From positions 1,612,001 to 1,676,000 of the forward strand of contig NW_027480504.1 in assembly GCF_051401765.1 (NCBI RefSeq): 64,000 nt of DNA, in the 5' to 3' direction. Numbering within the stretch: the stretch's first letter is position 1; the number at the start of each line of letters is the position of its first letter. Made by a program: the position numbers and the translations under genes. The notes under the pieces are model-generated. The model ran no database searches and was not told the DNA's origin. It saw nothing but the letters and a program-made list of their open reading frames with translations. The DNA is from Calliopsis andreniformis (taxonomy: Eukaryota; Arthropoda; Insecta; Hymenoptera; Andrenidae). This document shows, in pieces, positions 27,601 to 41,306 of this stretch.

Positions 27601-29965
27601 TCTTCAATATTGAATCCTCAATCCTCAATCCTCAATCCTCAATCCTCAATCCTCAATCCTCAATCCTCATTTCTCAAACCACAATCCTCAACCCTCAGTC
27701 CTCATCCTCTATTCTCAATTCTCAATCCTCAATCCTCAATTCTCAATCTTCAGTCCTCAATAATCAATCTCCAAACCTAGATCCTCAATCCCCAATCTTC
27801 AATCCTTAATCCTCAATCTTTAATCCTTAATTCTGAATCGTCAATCTTCAATCCTCAATACTCAGTCTTCAATCCTCAATCTTCAATCCTCAATCCTCAA
27901 TCCTCAATCCTCAATCCTCAATCCTCAATCCTCAATATTCTATCATCAATCCTCAATCCTCGATCCTCAATATTCAACACACAACCCTCAGCCATCAATC
28001 CTCGATACTCAACCATCGATCCTCAATCCTCAATACTCAATAGAATATCCTGAATTCTCATGGTTCAATACTCAATCCACAATATTCAATAATCAAATCT
28101 CAATCCTCAATCTTCAATCCTCAATCCTCAATCCTCAGACCTCAAACATCAATATTCAACCCTCAGTTATCGTCCTCAATCCACAACCATCAATCCTCAA
28201 TCCTCAATCTTCAATCATCAATATTCAATCTTCAATCCTCAATCCTCAATCCTCAATCCTCAATCCTCACTCCTCAATCGTCAATCCTCAATCCTCAATC
28301 CTCAATCCTCAACCCTCAATCTTCAATCTTCAATCCCCAGTCCTCAATCTTCAATCTTCAATGCTCAATCCTCAATCCTCAATCCTCAGTCCTCAATCCT
28401 CAATCCTCTATCCTCAAACCTCAATCCTCAACCGTCAGTCCTCATCCTCCATCCTCAATCCTCAATCCTCAATCCTCAATCTTCAATCCCCAATACTCAA
28501 TCTTTAATCCTCAATCCTCAATCCTCAATCCTCAATCCTCAATCCTCAGGCATCAACACTCAATCTTCAATACTCAATCCTCAGTCCTCAATCCTCAATC
28601 CTCAATCCTCAATCCTCAATCCTCAATCCTCAATCCTCAACCCTCAGTCCTCATCCTCCATCCTCAATCCTCAATCCTCAATCCTCAATCTTCAACACCA
28701 ATACTCAATCTTCAATTCTCAATCCTCAACCCTCAATCCTCAATACTCAGGCATCAACACTCAATCTTCAATGTTCAATCCTCAATCCTCAATCCTCAAT
28801 CCTCAATCCTCAATCCTCAATCCTCAACCCTCAGTCCTCAAACCTCAATGCTCAATCGTCAATCCTCAATCCTGAATATTCAATCCTCAATATTCAATCT
28901 TCAATCCTCAATCCTCAATCCTCCATCCTCAATCCTCAGTCCTCAGTGATCAATACTCAATCTTCAATATTGAATCCTCAATCCTCAATCCTCAATCCTC
29001 AATCCTCAATCCTCAATCCTCAATCCTCATTTCTCAAACCTCAATCCTCAACCCTCAGTCCTCATCCTCTATTCTCAATTCTCAATCCTCAATCCTCAAT
29101 TCTCAATCTTCAATCCTCAATAATCAATCTCCAAACCTAGATCCTCAATCCCAAATCTTCAATCCTTAATCATCAATCTTTAATCCTTAATTCAGAATCG
29201 TCAATCTTCAATCCTCAATACTCAGTCTTCAATCCTCAATCTTCAATCCTCAATCCTCAATCCTCAAAGCTCAATCCTCAATCCTCAATCCTCAATATTC
29301 AATCATCAATACTCAATCTTCAACCCTCAATCTTCAATCCTCAATACTCAATCTTCAATCCTCAATCCTCAATCCTCAATCCTCAATCCTCAATCCTCAA
29401 TGGTCAGTCCGCAATACCCAATCCTCAATCTTCAATCCTCAATCCTCAATCCTCAATCCTCAATCCTCAATGCTCAATCCTCAATTCTCAGTCCTCAAAC
29501 CTCAATCCTGAATCCACAATCCTGAATCCTCAATCTTCAGACCTCAGTCCTCAACAATCAGTCGTCAATTCTCAATCCTCAATCGAATATCATCAATTCA
29601 CACCTTTCAATACTCAATACTCAATCTGCAATCTTAAAATCTCTATCCATAAACTTCAATTCTCATCACTCTACCCTCAACACTCAGTCCCCCATCCTCA
29701 ATCTTCAATCCTCAATCCTCAATCCTCAATTCTCAGTCCTCAATCCTCAGTCCTCAGACCTCAAACCTCAATCCTCAATAATCAATCTCCAATCCTAGAT
29801 CCTCAATCCTCAATCCTCAATCCCCAATCCACACTCCTCAATCTTCAATCCTCAATCCTCAATCCTCAATCCTCAATCCTCAATCTTCAATCTTCAATCC
29901 CCAGTCCTCAATCTTCAATCTTCAATGCTCAATCCTCAATCCTCAATCCTCAGCCCTCAATCCTC
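24634..29965. repeat. First unit of a 5,332-bp tandem duplication
   Basis: Every landmark between here and 29,965 recurs 5,332 bp downstream. Examples are the 147-bp islands at 25,784 and 29,552 (partners 31,116 and 34,884), the palindrome-bearing segment at 25,195 (partner 30,527), and the rare CTTTAATCCCC variant at about 24,733 (partner about 30,065). I saw no difference between the two units in the parts I compared. The unit is itself a mosaic, with an internal junction at about 27,947 joining a 17.3-kb-type sequence to a 13.6-kb-type sequence. The left limit is uncertain by tens of bases because related copies exist. Confidence 0.85.
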
Positions 29966-32900
29966 AATCGTCTATCCTCAAACCTCAATCCTCAACCGTC
30001 AGTCCTCATCCTCCATCCTCAATCCTCAATCCTCAATCCTCAATCTTCAATCCCCAATACTCAATCTTTAATCCCCAATCCTCAATCCTCAATCCTCAAT
30101 CCTCAATCCTCAGGCATCAACACTCAATCTTCAATACTCAATCCTCAGTCCTCAATCCTCAATCCTCAATCCTCAATCCTCAATCCTCAATCCTCAATCC
30201 TCAACCCTCAGTCCTCATCCTCCATCCTCAATCCTCAATCCTCAATCCTCAATCTTCAACCCCAATACTCAATCTTCAATCCTCAATCCTCAACCCTCAA
30301 TCCTCAATACTCAGGCATCAACACTCAATCTTCAATGTTCAATCCTCAATCCTCAATCCTCAATCCTCAATCCTCAATCCTCAATCCTCAACCCTCAGTC
30401 CTCAAACCTCAATGCTCAATCGTCAATCCTCAATCCTGAATATTCAATCCTCAATATTCAATCTTCAATCCTCAATCCTCAATCCTCAATCCTCAATCCT
30501 CAGTCCTCAGTGATCAATACTCAATCTTCAATATTGAATCCTCAATCCTCAATCCTCAATCCTCAATCCTCAATCCTCAATCCTCAATCCTCATTTCTCA
30601 AACCTCAATCCTCAACCCTCAGTCCTCATCCTCTATTCTCAATTCTCAATCCTCAATCCTCAATTCTCAATCTTCAATCCTCAATAATCAATCTCCAAAC
30701 CTAGATCCTCAATCCCAAATCTTCAATCCTTAATCATCAATCTTTAATCCTTAATTCAGAATCGTCAATCTTCAATCCTCAATACTCAGTCTTCAATCCT
30801 CAATCTTCAATCCTCAATCCTCAATCCTCAAAGCTCAATCCTCAATCCTCAATCCTCAATATTCAATCATCAATACTCAATCTTCAACCCTCAATCTTCA
30901 ATCCTCAATACTCAATCTTCAATCCTCAATCCTCAATCCTCAATCCTCAATCCTCAATCCTCAATGGTCAGTCCGCAATACCCAATCCTCAATCTTCAAT
31001 CCTCAATCCTCAATCCTCAATCCTCAATCCTCAATGCTCAATCCTCAATTCTCAGTCCTCAAACCTCAATCCTGAATCCACAATCCTGAATCCTCAATCT
31101 TCAGACCTCAGTCCTCAACAATCAGTCGTCAATTCTCAATCCTCAATCGAATATCATCAATTCACACCTTTCAATACTCAATACTCAATCTGCAATCTTA
31201 AAATCTCTATCCATAAACTTCAATTCTCATCACTCTACCCTCAACACTCAGTCCCCCATCCTCAATCTTCAATCCTCAATCCTCAATCCTCAATTCTCAG
31301 TCCTCAATCCTCAGTCCTCAGACCTCAAACCTCAATCCTCAATAATCAATCTCCAATCCTAGATCCTCAATCCTCAATCCTCAATCCCCATTCCACACTC
31401 CTCAATCTTCAATCCTCAATCCTCAATCCTCAATCCTCAATCCTCAATCTTCAATCTTCAATCCCCAGTCCTCAATCTTCAATCTTCAATGCTCAATCCT
31501 CAATCCTCAATCCTCAGCCTTCAATCCTCAATCGTCTATCCTCAAACGTCAATCCTCAACCGTCAGTCCTCATCCTCCATCCTCAATCCTCAATCCTCAA
31601 TCCTCAATCTTCAATCCCCAATACTCAATCTTCAATCCTCAATCCTCAATCCTCAATCCTCAATCCTCAATCCTCAGGCATCAACACTCAATCTTCAATA
31701 CTCAATCCTCAATCCTCAATCCTCAATCCTCAATCCTCAATCCTCAATCCTCAATCCTCAATCCTCAATCCTCAACCCTCAGTCCTCAAACCTCAATGCT
31801 CAATCGTCAATCCTCAATCCTGAATATTCAATCCTCAATATTCAATCTTCAATCCTCAATCCTCAATCCTCAATCATCAGTCCTCAATTCTCAATCCTCA
31901 ATCCTCAGTCCTCAGTCGTCAAATCTCAATCCCCGACCCTCAGCCCTCATCCTCAATCCTCAGTCCTCAATCCTCAATCCTCAAACCTCAATCCTCTACC
32001 GTCAGTCCTCGTCCTCAATCTTCAAACCTCAATCCTCAATCCTCAATATTCAATCATCAATACTCAATCTTCAATCCTCAATCCTCAATCCTCAATCCTC
32101 AATCCTCAGTCCTCAATATTCAACACACAACTCTCAGCCAACAATCCTCAATACTCAACCATCAATCCTCAATTCTCAATACACAATAGAATATCCTGAA
32201 TTCGCATGGTTCAATACTCAATCCACAATATTCAATAATCAAATCTCAATCCTCAATCTTCGATCCTCAATACTCAATTTCAATCCTCAATTCTCAATCC
32301 TCAATCCTCAGTCCTCAGTGGTCAAACCTTAATCCCCGACCCTCACCCCTCATCCTCAATCCTCAATCCTCAATACTCAGTCCTCAATCCTCAATCCTCA
32401 ATCTTCAATCCTCAATACTCAGTCTTGAATCCTCAGTCCTGAGTGCTTAAACCTCAACTCTGAATCCTCAGTACTCAAACTTCAATCCTCAATCCTCAAT
32501 CCTCAGTCCTCAATCCTCAATCCTCAATCCTCAAACCTCAATCCTCAACCGTCAGTCCTCATCCTCCATCCTCAATCCTCAATCCTCAATCCTCAACCTT
32601 CAATCCCCAATACTCAATCTTCAATCCTCAATCCTAAATCCTCAATCCTCAATCCTCAATCCTCAGGCATCAACACTCAATCTTCAATACTCAATCCTCA
32701 ATCCTCAGGCATCAACACTCAATCTTCAATACTCAATCCTCAATCCTCAATCCTCAATCCTCAATCCTCAATCCTCAATCCTCAATCCTCAATCCTCAAC
32801 CCTCAGTCCTCAGACCTCAATGCTCAATCGTCAATCCTCAATCCTGAATATTCAATCATCAATATTCAATCTTCAATCCTCAATCCTAAATCCTCAATCC

Positions 32901-35397
32901 TCAATCCTCAGTCCTCAGTGATCAATACTCAATCTTCAATATTGAATCCTCAATCCTCAATCCTCAATCCTCAATCCTCAATCCTCAATCCTCAATCCTC
33001 ATTTCTCAAACCACAATCCTCAACCCTCAGTCCTCATCCTCTATTCTCAATTCTCAATCCTCAATCCTCAATTCTCAATCTTCAGTCCTCAATAATCAAT
33101 CTCCAAACCTAGATCCTCAATCCCCAATCTTCAATCCTTAATCCTCAATCTTTAATCCTTAATTCTGAATCGTCAATCTTCAATCCTCAATACTCAGTCT
33201 TCAATCCTCAATCTTCAATCCTCAATCCTCAATCCTCAATCCTCAATCCTCAATCCTCAATCCTCAATATTCTATCATCAATCCTCAATCCTCGATCCTC
33301 AATATTCAACACACAACCCTCAGCCATCAATCCTCGATACTCAACCATCGATCCTCAATCCTCAATACTCAATAGAATATCCTGAATTCTCATGGTTCAA
33401 TACTCAATCCACAATATTCAATAATCAAATCTCAATCCTCAATCTTCAATCCTCAATCCTCAATCCTCAGACCTCAAACATCAATATTCAACCCTCAGTT
33501 ATCGTCCTCAATCCACAACCATCAATCCTCAATCCTCAATCTTCAATCATCAATATTCAATCTTCAATCCTCAATCCTCAATCCTCAATCCTCAATCCTC
33601 ACTCCTCAATCGTCAATCCTCAATCCTCAATCCTCAATCCTCAACCCTCAATCTTCAATCTTCAATCCCCAGTCCTCAATCTTCAATCTTCAATGCTCAA
33701 TCCTCAATCCTCAATCCTCAGTCCTCAATCCTCAATCCTCTATCCTCAAACCTCAATCCTCAACCGTCAGTCCTCATCCTCCATCCTCAATCCTCAATCC
33801 TCAATCCTCAATCTTCAATCCCCAATACTCAATCTTTAATCCTCAATCCTCAATCCTCAATCCTCAATCCTCAATCCTCAGGCATCAACACTCAATCTTC
33901 AATACTCAATCCTCAGTCCTCAATCCTCAATCCTCAATCCTCAATCCTCAATCCTCAATCCTCAATCCTCAACCCTCAGTCCTCATCCTCCATCCTCAAT
34001 CCTCAATCCTCAATCCTCAATCTTCAACACCAATACTCAATCTTCAATTCTCAATCCTCAACCCTCAATCCTCAATACTCAGGCATCAACACTCAATCTT
34101 CAATGTTCAATCCTCAATCCTCAATCCTCAATCCTCAATCCTCAATCCTCAATCCTCAACCCTCAGTCCTCAAACCTCAATGCTCAATCGTCAATCCTCA
34201 ATCCTGAATATTCAATCCTCAATATTCAATCTTCAATCCTCAATCCTCAATCCTCCATCCTCAATCCTCAGTCCTCAGTGATCAATACTCAATCTTCAAT
34301 ATTGAATCCTCAATCCTCAATCCTCAATCCTCAATCCTCAATCCTCAATCCTCAATCCTCATTTCTCAAACCTCAATCCTCAACCCTCAGTCCTCATCCT
34401 CTATTCTCAATTCTCAATCCTCAATCCTCAATTCTCAATCTTCAATCCTCAATAATCAATCTCCAAACCTAGATCCTCAATCCCAAATCTTCAATCCTTA
34501 ATCATCAATCTTTAATCCTTAATTCAGAATCGTCAATCTTCAATCCTCAATACTCAGTCTTCAATCCTCAATCTTCAATCCTCAATCCTCAATCCTCAAA
34601 GCTCAATCCTCAATCCTCAATCCTCAATATTCAATCATCAATACTCAATCTTCAACCCTCAATCTTCAATCCTCAATACTCAATCTTCAATCCTCAATCC
34701 TCAATCCTCAATCCTCAATCCTCAATCCTCAATGGTCAGTCCGCAATACCCAATCCTCAATCTTCAATCCTCAATCCTCAATCCTCAATCCTCAATCCTC
34801 AATGCTCAATCCTCAATTCTCAGTCCTCAAACCTCAATCCTGAATCCACAATCCTGAATCCTCAATCTTCAGACCTCAGTCCTCAACAATCAGTCGTCAA
34901 TTCTCAATCCTCAATCGAATATCATCAATTCACACCTTTCAATACTCAATACTCAATCTGCAATCTTAAAATCTCTATCCATAAACTTCAATTCTCATCA
35001 CTCTACCCTCAACACTCAGTCCCCCATCCTCAATCTTCAATCCTCAATCCTCAATCCTCAATTCTCAGTCCTCAATCCTCAGTCCTCAGACCTCAAACCT
35101 CAATCCTCAATAATCAATCTCCAATCCTAGATCCTCAATCCTCAATCCTCAATCCCCAATCCACACTCCTCAATCTTCAATCCTCAATCCTCAATCCTCA
35201 ATCCTCAATCCTCAATCTTCAATCTTCAATCCCCAGTCCTCAATCTTCAATCTTCAATGCTCAATCCTCAATCCTCAATCCTCAGCCCTCAATCCTCAAT
35301 CGTCTATCCTCAAACCTCAATCCTCAACCGTCAGTCCTCATCCTCCATCCTCAATCCTCAATCCTCAATCCTCAATCTTCAATCCCCAATACTCAAT
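29966..35397. repeat. Second unit of the 5,332-bp tandem duplication
   Basis: This is a direct head-to-tail repeat of the previous unit plus about 100 bp of a third start. It then departs at about 35,397, where the sequence reads CTTCAATCC and not the CTTTAATCCCC of 30,065. The hybrid junction at 27,947 is reproduced at 33,279, so the junction predates the tandem duplication. The part from 31,055 on was copied again to 53,745 onward. Confidence 0.85.
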
Positions 35398-38300
35398 CTT
35401 CAATCCTCAATCCTCAATCCTCAATCCTCAATCCTCAATCCTCAGGCATCAACACTCAATCTTCAATACTCAATCCTCAATCCTCAATCCTCAATCCTCA
35501 ATCCTCAATCCTCAATCCTCAATCCTCAATCCTCAACCCTCAGTCCTCAAACCTCAATGCTCAATCGTCAATCCTCAATCCTGAATATTCAATCCTCAAT
35601 ATTCAATCTTCAATCCTCAATCCTCAATCCTCAATCATCAGTCCTCAATTCTCAATCCTCAATCCTCAGTCCTCAGTCGTCAAATCTCAATCCCCGACCC
35701 TCAGCCCTCATCCTCAATCCTCAGTCCTCAATCCTCAATCCTCAAACCTCAATCTTCTACCGTCAGTCCTCGTCCTCAATCTTCAAACCTCAATCCTCAA
35801 TCCTCAATATTCAATCATCAATGCTCAATCTTCAATCCTCAATCCTCAATCCTCAATCCTCAATCCTCAGTCCTCAATATTCAACACACAACTCTCAGCC
35901 AACAATCCTCAATACTCAACCATCAATCCTCAATTCTCAATACACAATAGAATATCCTGAATTCGCATGGTTCAATACTCAATCCACAATATTCAATAAT
36001 CAAATCTCAATCCTCAATCTTCGATCCTCAATACTCAATTTCAATCCTCAATTCTCAATCCTCAATCCTCAGTCCTCAGTGGTCAAACCTTAATCCCCGA
36101 CCCTCACCCCTCATCCTCAATCCTCAATCCTCAATACTCAGTCCTCAATCCTCAATCCTCAATCTTCAATCCTCAATACTCAGTCTTGAATCCTCAGTCC
36201 TGAGTGCTTAAACCTCAACTCTGAATCCTCAGTACTCAAACTTCAATCCTCAATCCTCAATCCTCAGTCCTCAATCCTCAATCCTCAATCCTCAAACCTC
36301 AATCCTCAACCGTCAGTCCTCATCCTCCATCCTCAATCCTCAATCCTCAATCCTCAACCTTCAATCCCCAATACTCAATCTTCAATCCTCAATCCTAAAT
36401 CCTCAATCCTCAATCCTCAATCCTCAGGCATCAACACTCAATCTTCAATACTCAATCCTCAATCCTCAGGCATCAACACTCAATCTTCAATACTCAATCC
36501 TCAATCCTCAATCCTCAATCCTCAATCCTCAATCCTCAATCCTCAATCCTCAATCCTCAACCCTCAGTCCTCAGACCTCAATGCTCAATCGTCAATCCTC
36601 AATCCTGAATATTCAATCATCAATATTCAATCTTCAATCCTCAATCCTAAATCCTCAATCCTCAATCCTCAGTCCTCAGTGATCAATACTCAATCTTCAA
36701 TATTGAATCCTCAATCCTCAATCCTCAATCCTCAATCCTCAATCCTCAATCCTCAATCCTCATTTCTCAAACCACAATCCTCAACCCTCAGTCCTCATCC
36801 TCTATTCTCAATTCTCAATCCTCAATCCTCAATTCTCAATCTTCAGTCCTCAATAATCAATCTCCAAACCTAGATCCTCAATCCCCAATCTTCAATCCTT
36901 AATCCTCAATCTTTAATCCTTAATTCTGAATCGTCAATCTTCAATCCTCAATACTCAGTCTTCAATCCTCAATCTTCAATCCTCAATCCTCAATCCTCAA
37001 TCCTCAATCCTCAATCCTCAATCCTCAATATTCTATCATCAATACTCAATCTTCAACCCTCAATCTTCAATCCTCAATACTCAATCCTCAATCCTCTATT
37101 CTCAATACTCAATCCTCAATCCTCAATCCTCAACCTTCAATCCTCAATAATCAATCTCCAATCCTAGATCCTCAATCCCCAATCTTCAATCCTTAATCCT
37201 CAATCCTCAATCCTCAGTCCTCAATCCTCAATATTCAATCCTCAATCCTCGATCCTCAATCCTCAAACCTCAATCACCAATCCTCAATCCCCAATCCTCA
37301 ATCCTCAATCCTCAATCCTCAGTCATAAATCCTCAATCTTCAGTACTCAATCGTCAATCCTCAGTCCTCGATCCTCATTCCTCAATTCTCGTACCTCAAG
37401 CCTCAATCCTCAACCCTCAGGCCTCATCCTCAATTCTCAATTCTCAATTCTCAATCCTCAATCCTCAATCCACAATCTTCAATCCCCAATAATCAATCTC
37501 CAATCCTAGATCCTCAATCCCCAATCCTCAATGCTTAATCCTCAATCATCAATCCTCAATCCTCAATCCTCAATCCTCAATCCTCAATCCTCAGTCATAA
37601 ATCCTCAATCTTCAATACTCAATCGTGAATCCTCAGACCTCAATCCTCAATCCTCAATCCTCAATCCTCAATCCTCATTCTTCAATCCTCAATACCCAAT
37701 CCTCAATCTTCAATCCTCAATCATCAATCCTAAATTCTCAATCGTCAATCCACAGTCCTCAGTCGTCAAACCTCAATCCCCGACCCTCAGCCCTCATCCT
37801 CGATCCTCAGGCCTCAATCCTAAATCCTCAAACCTCAATCCTCTACCGTCAGTACTCGTCCTCAATCCTCAAACCTCAATCCTCAATCCTCAATATTCAA
37901 TCATCAATACTCAATCTTCTATCCTCAATCCTCAATCCTCAATCCTCAATCCTCAATCCTCAATATTCAGAACACAACCCTCAGCCAACAATCCTCAATA
38001 CTCAATACTCAATAGAATATCCTGAAATCGCATGGTTCAATACTCAATCCACAATATTCAATAATCAAATCTCAATCCTCAATCTTCGATCCTCAATACT
38101 CAATTTCAATCCTCAATTCTCAATCCTCAATCCTCAGTCCTCAGACGTCAAACCTTAATCCCCGACCCTCACCCCTCATCCTCAACCCTCAGTCCTCAAT
38201 CCTCAGTCCTCAGACCTCAAACCTCAATCCTCAAACCTCAGACATCATCCTCAATCCTCAATCCTCAATCCTCAGTCCTCAATCCTCAATCCTCAATCTT

Positions 38301-41300
38301 CAATCCTCAATACTCAGTCTTGAATCCTCAATCCTGAGTCTTTAAACCTCAATTCCGAATCCTCAGTACTCAAACTTCAATCCTCAATCCTCAGTCCTCA
38401 GTACTCAATCATCAATCCTCAACTGCTCAATAAACAATAGAATATCCCGAATTCTCAGGATTCAACACGCGAACCTCAACCCTCAACCCTCAGCCCTCAT
38501 CCTCCATCCTCAATCCTCAATCCTCAGTCCTCAACCTTCTATCCTCAATACTCAATCTGCAATCCTCGATCCTCAATCCTCAATACTCTATACTCAATCC
38601 TCAAACCTCAGGCATCAATACTCAATCTTCAATACACAATCCTCAATCCTCAATCCTCAATCCTCAATCCTCAACCCTCAATCCTCATTCCTCGAACCTC
38701 AATCCTCAACCCTCAGTCCTCATACTCAATTCTCAATTCTCAATCCTCAATCCTCAATCCTCAATCTTCAATCCTCAATAATCAATCTCCAATCCTAGAT
38801 CCTCAATATTCAACCATCAATACTCAATCTTCAATCCTCAATCTTCAATCCTCAATACTCAATCTTCAATCCTCAATCCTCAATCCTCAATCCTCAATCC
38901 TTAATCCTCAGGCATCAATACTCAATCCTCAATATTCAATCCTCAATCGTCAATCCTCAATGCACAATCCTAAACCTTCAATACTCAATACTCAATCTTC
39001 AATCCTTAATCCACAATCCTCAATCCTCAATCCTCAACCCTCAATCCTCAATATTCAATCCTCAATACTCAATCCTCAATCTTCATTCCTCAATCCTCAA
39101 CTCTCAATCCTCAATCCTCAATCCTCAGACCTCAAACATCAATACTCAACCCTCAGTCCTCGTCCTCAATCCACAAGCCTCAATCCTCAATCCTCAATCA
39201 TCAATCATCAATATTCAATCTTCAGTCCTCAATCCTCGATCCTCAATCCTCAATCCTCAATCCTCAATGATCAGTCCGCAATACCCAATCCTCAATCTTC
39301 AATACTCAATCCTCAATCCTCAATCCTCAATCCTCAATGCTCAATCCTCAATTCTCAGTCCTCAAACCTCAATTCTGAATCCACAATCCTGAATCCTCAA
39401 TCTTCAGACCTCAGTCTTCAACAATCAGTCGTCAATTCTCAATCCTCAATAGAATATCATCAATTCACACCTTTCAATACTCAATACTCAATCTGCAATC
39501 TTAAAATCTCTATCCACAAACTTCAATTCTCATCACTCTACCCTCAACACTCAGTCCCCCATCCTCAATCATCAATCCTCAATCCTCAATCCTCAATTCT
39601 CAATCCTCAATCCACAGTCCTCAGACCTCAAACCTCAATCCTCAATAATCAATCTCCAATCCTAGATCCTCAATCCTCAATCCTCAATCCCCAATCTTCA
39701 ATCCTCAATAATTAATCTCCAATCCCAGGTCCCCAATCCGCAATCCTCAATCCTCAATCCTCAATCCTCATTCTTCAATCCTCAATACCCAATCATCAAT
39801 CTTCAATCCTCAATCATCAGTCCTCAATTCTCAATCCTCAACCCTCAGTCCTCAGTCGTCAAACCTCAATCCCCGACCCTCAGCCCTCATCCTCAATCCT
39901 CAGTCCTCAATCCTCAATCCTCAATCCTCAGTCCTCAATCCTCAATCCTCAATCTTCAATCCTCAATACTCAGTCTTGAATCCTCAATCCTGAGTGCTTA
40001 AACCTCAACTCTGAATCCTCAGTACTCAAACTTCAATCCTCAATCCTCAGTCCTCAGTACTCAGCCATCAATCCTCAACTGCTCAATACTCAATAGAATA
40101 TCCTGAATTCTCAGGATTCAACACACTAACCTCAACCCTCAACCCTCAGCCCTCATACTCCATCCTCAATCCTCAATCCTCAACCCTCAACCTTCAATCC
40201 TCAATACTCAATCTTCAATCCTCGATCCTCAATCCTCAATCCTCAATACTCAATCCTCAATCCTCAGGCATCAGTACTTAATCTTCAATACACAATCCTC
40301 AATCCTCAATCCTCAATCCTCAATCCTCAACCCTCAATCCTGATTCCTCAAACCTCAATCCTCAAGCCTCAGTCCTCATACTCAATTCTCAATTGTCAAT
40401 ACTCAATCCTCAATCCTCAATCTTCAATCCTCAATAATCAATCTCCAATCCTCGATCCTCAAACCCCAATCTTCAATCCTTAATCCTCAATCTTCAATCC
40501 TCAATCCCCAGTCCTCAATCTTCAATCTTCAATGCTCAATCCTCAATCCTCAATCCTCAGTCCTCAATCCTCAATCCTCAATCCTCAATATTCAATCATC
40601 AATACTCAATCTTCAATCCTCAATACTCTATCCTCAATCCTCAATCCTCGATCCTCAATATTCAACACACAACCCTCAGCCATCAATCCTCAATACTCAA
40701 CCATCAATCCTCAATCCTCAATACTCAATAGAATATCCTGAATTCTCATGGTTCAATACTCAATCCACAATATTCAATAATCAAATCTCAATCCTCAATC
40801 TTCATTCCTCAATCCTCAATCCTCAGACCTCAAACATCAATATTCAACCCTCAGTTATCGTCCTCAATCCACAACCATCAATCCTCAAGCCTCAATCTTC
40901 AATCATCAATATTCAATCTTCAATCCTCAATCCTCAATCCTCAATCCTCAATCCTCACTCCTCAATCTTCAATCCTCAATCCTCAATCCTCAATCCTCAA
41001 TCCTCAATCTTCAATCCTCAATTCCCAGTCCTCAATCTTCAACCTTCAATGCTCAATCCTCGATCCTCAATCCCCAATCTTCAATCCTTAATCCTCAATC
41101 CTCAATCCTCAGTCCTCAATCCTCAATATTCAATCCTCAATCCTCGATCCTCAATCCTCAATTCTCAATCACCAATCCTCAATCCCCAATCCTCAATCCT
41201 CAATCCTCAGTCATAAATCCTCAATCTTCAGTACTCAATCGTCAATCCTCAGTCCTCGATCCTCAATCCTCAATTCTCGTACCTCAAACCTCAATCCTCA

Positions 41301-41306
41301 ACCCTC
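31055..41306. repeat. Source or partner of the largest duplication (partner 53,745-64,000)
   Basis: More than 10.2 kb is collinear with 53,745-64,000 at a constant offset of 22,694 (7 x 3,242). I saw only isolated substitutions and no indel: 32,876 versus 55,570 (A/G), 35,823 versus 58,517 (G/A), about 37,305 versus 59,999 (T/C) and about 37,526 versus 60,220 (C/T). The duplication continues to the window edge, so its true length is unknown. Identity is above 99.9% by eye. The segment contains 147-bp islands at 31,116, 34,884 and 39,419. Confidence 0.92.
31115..31261. repeat. 147-bp island, class II (21 in-register variant heptamers)
   Basis: A recurring island of 21 heptamers, most mutated relative to the monomer but all in the 7-bp register. 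Key heptamers in order include TCAACAA, TCAGTCG, AATATCA, ACACCTT, GCAATCT, TAAAATC, TCTATCC, ATAAACT, TCATCAC, TCTACCC and CCCATCC. Class II copies start (at CAACAATCAG) at 15,167, 19,737, 25,784, 29,552, 31,116, 34,884, 39,419, 44,284, 53,810, 57,578 and 62,113. No open frame, RNA fold or protein-binding motif that I recognise explains it. It is a good marker for the duplication history. The end points are my choice, so the match to nucleosome-core length may be chance. Confidence 0.85.

Noticed and set aside
31115..31261. 147-bp island as a degenerate transposon or a structured RNA gene
   Set aside because: No terminal inverted repeats, target-site duplications, coding remnant or strong fold. 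All 21 heptamers align with the satellite register, so it derives from the satellite itself.
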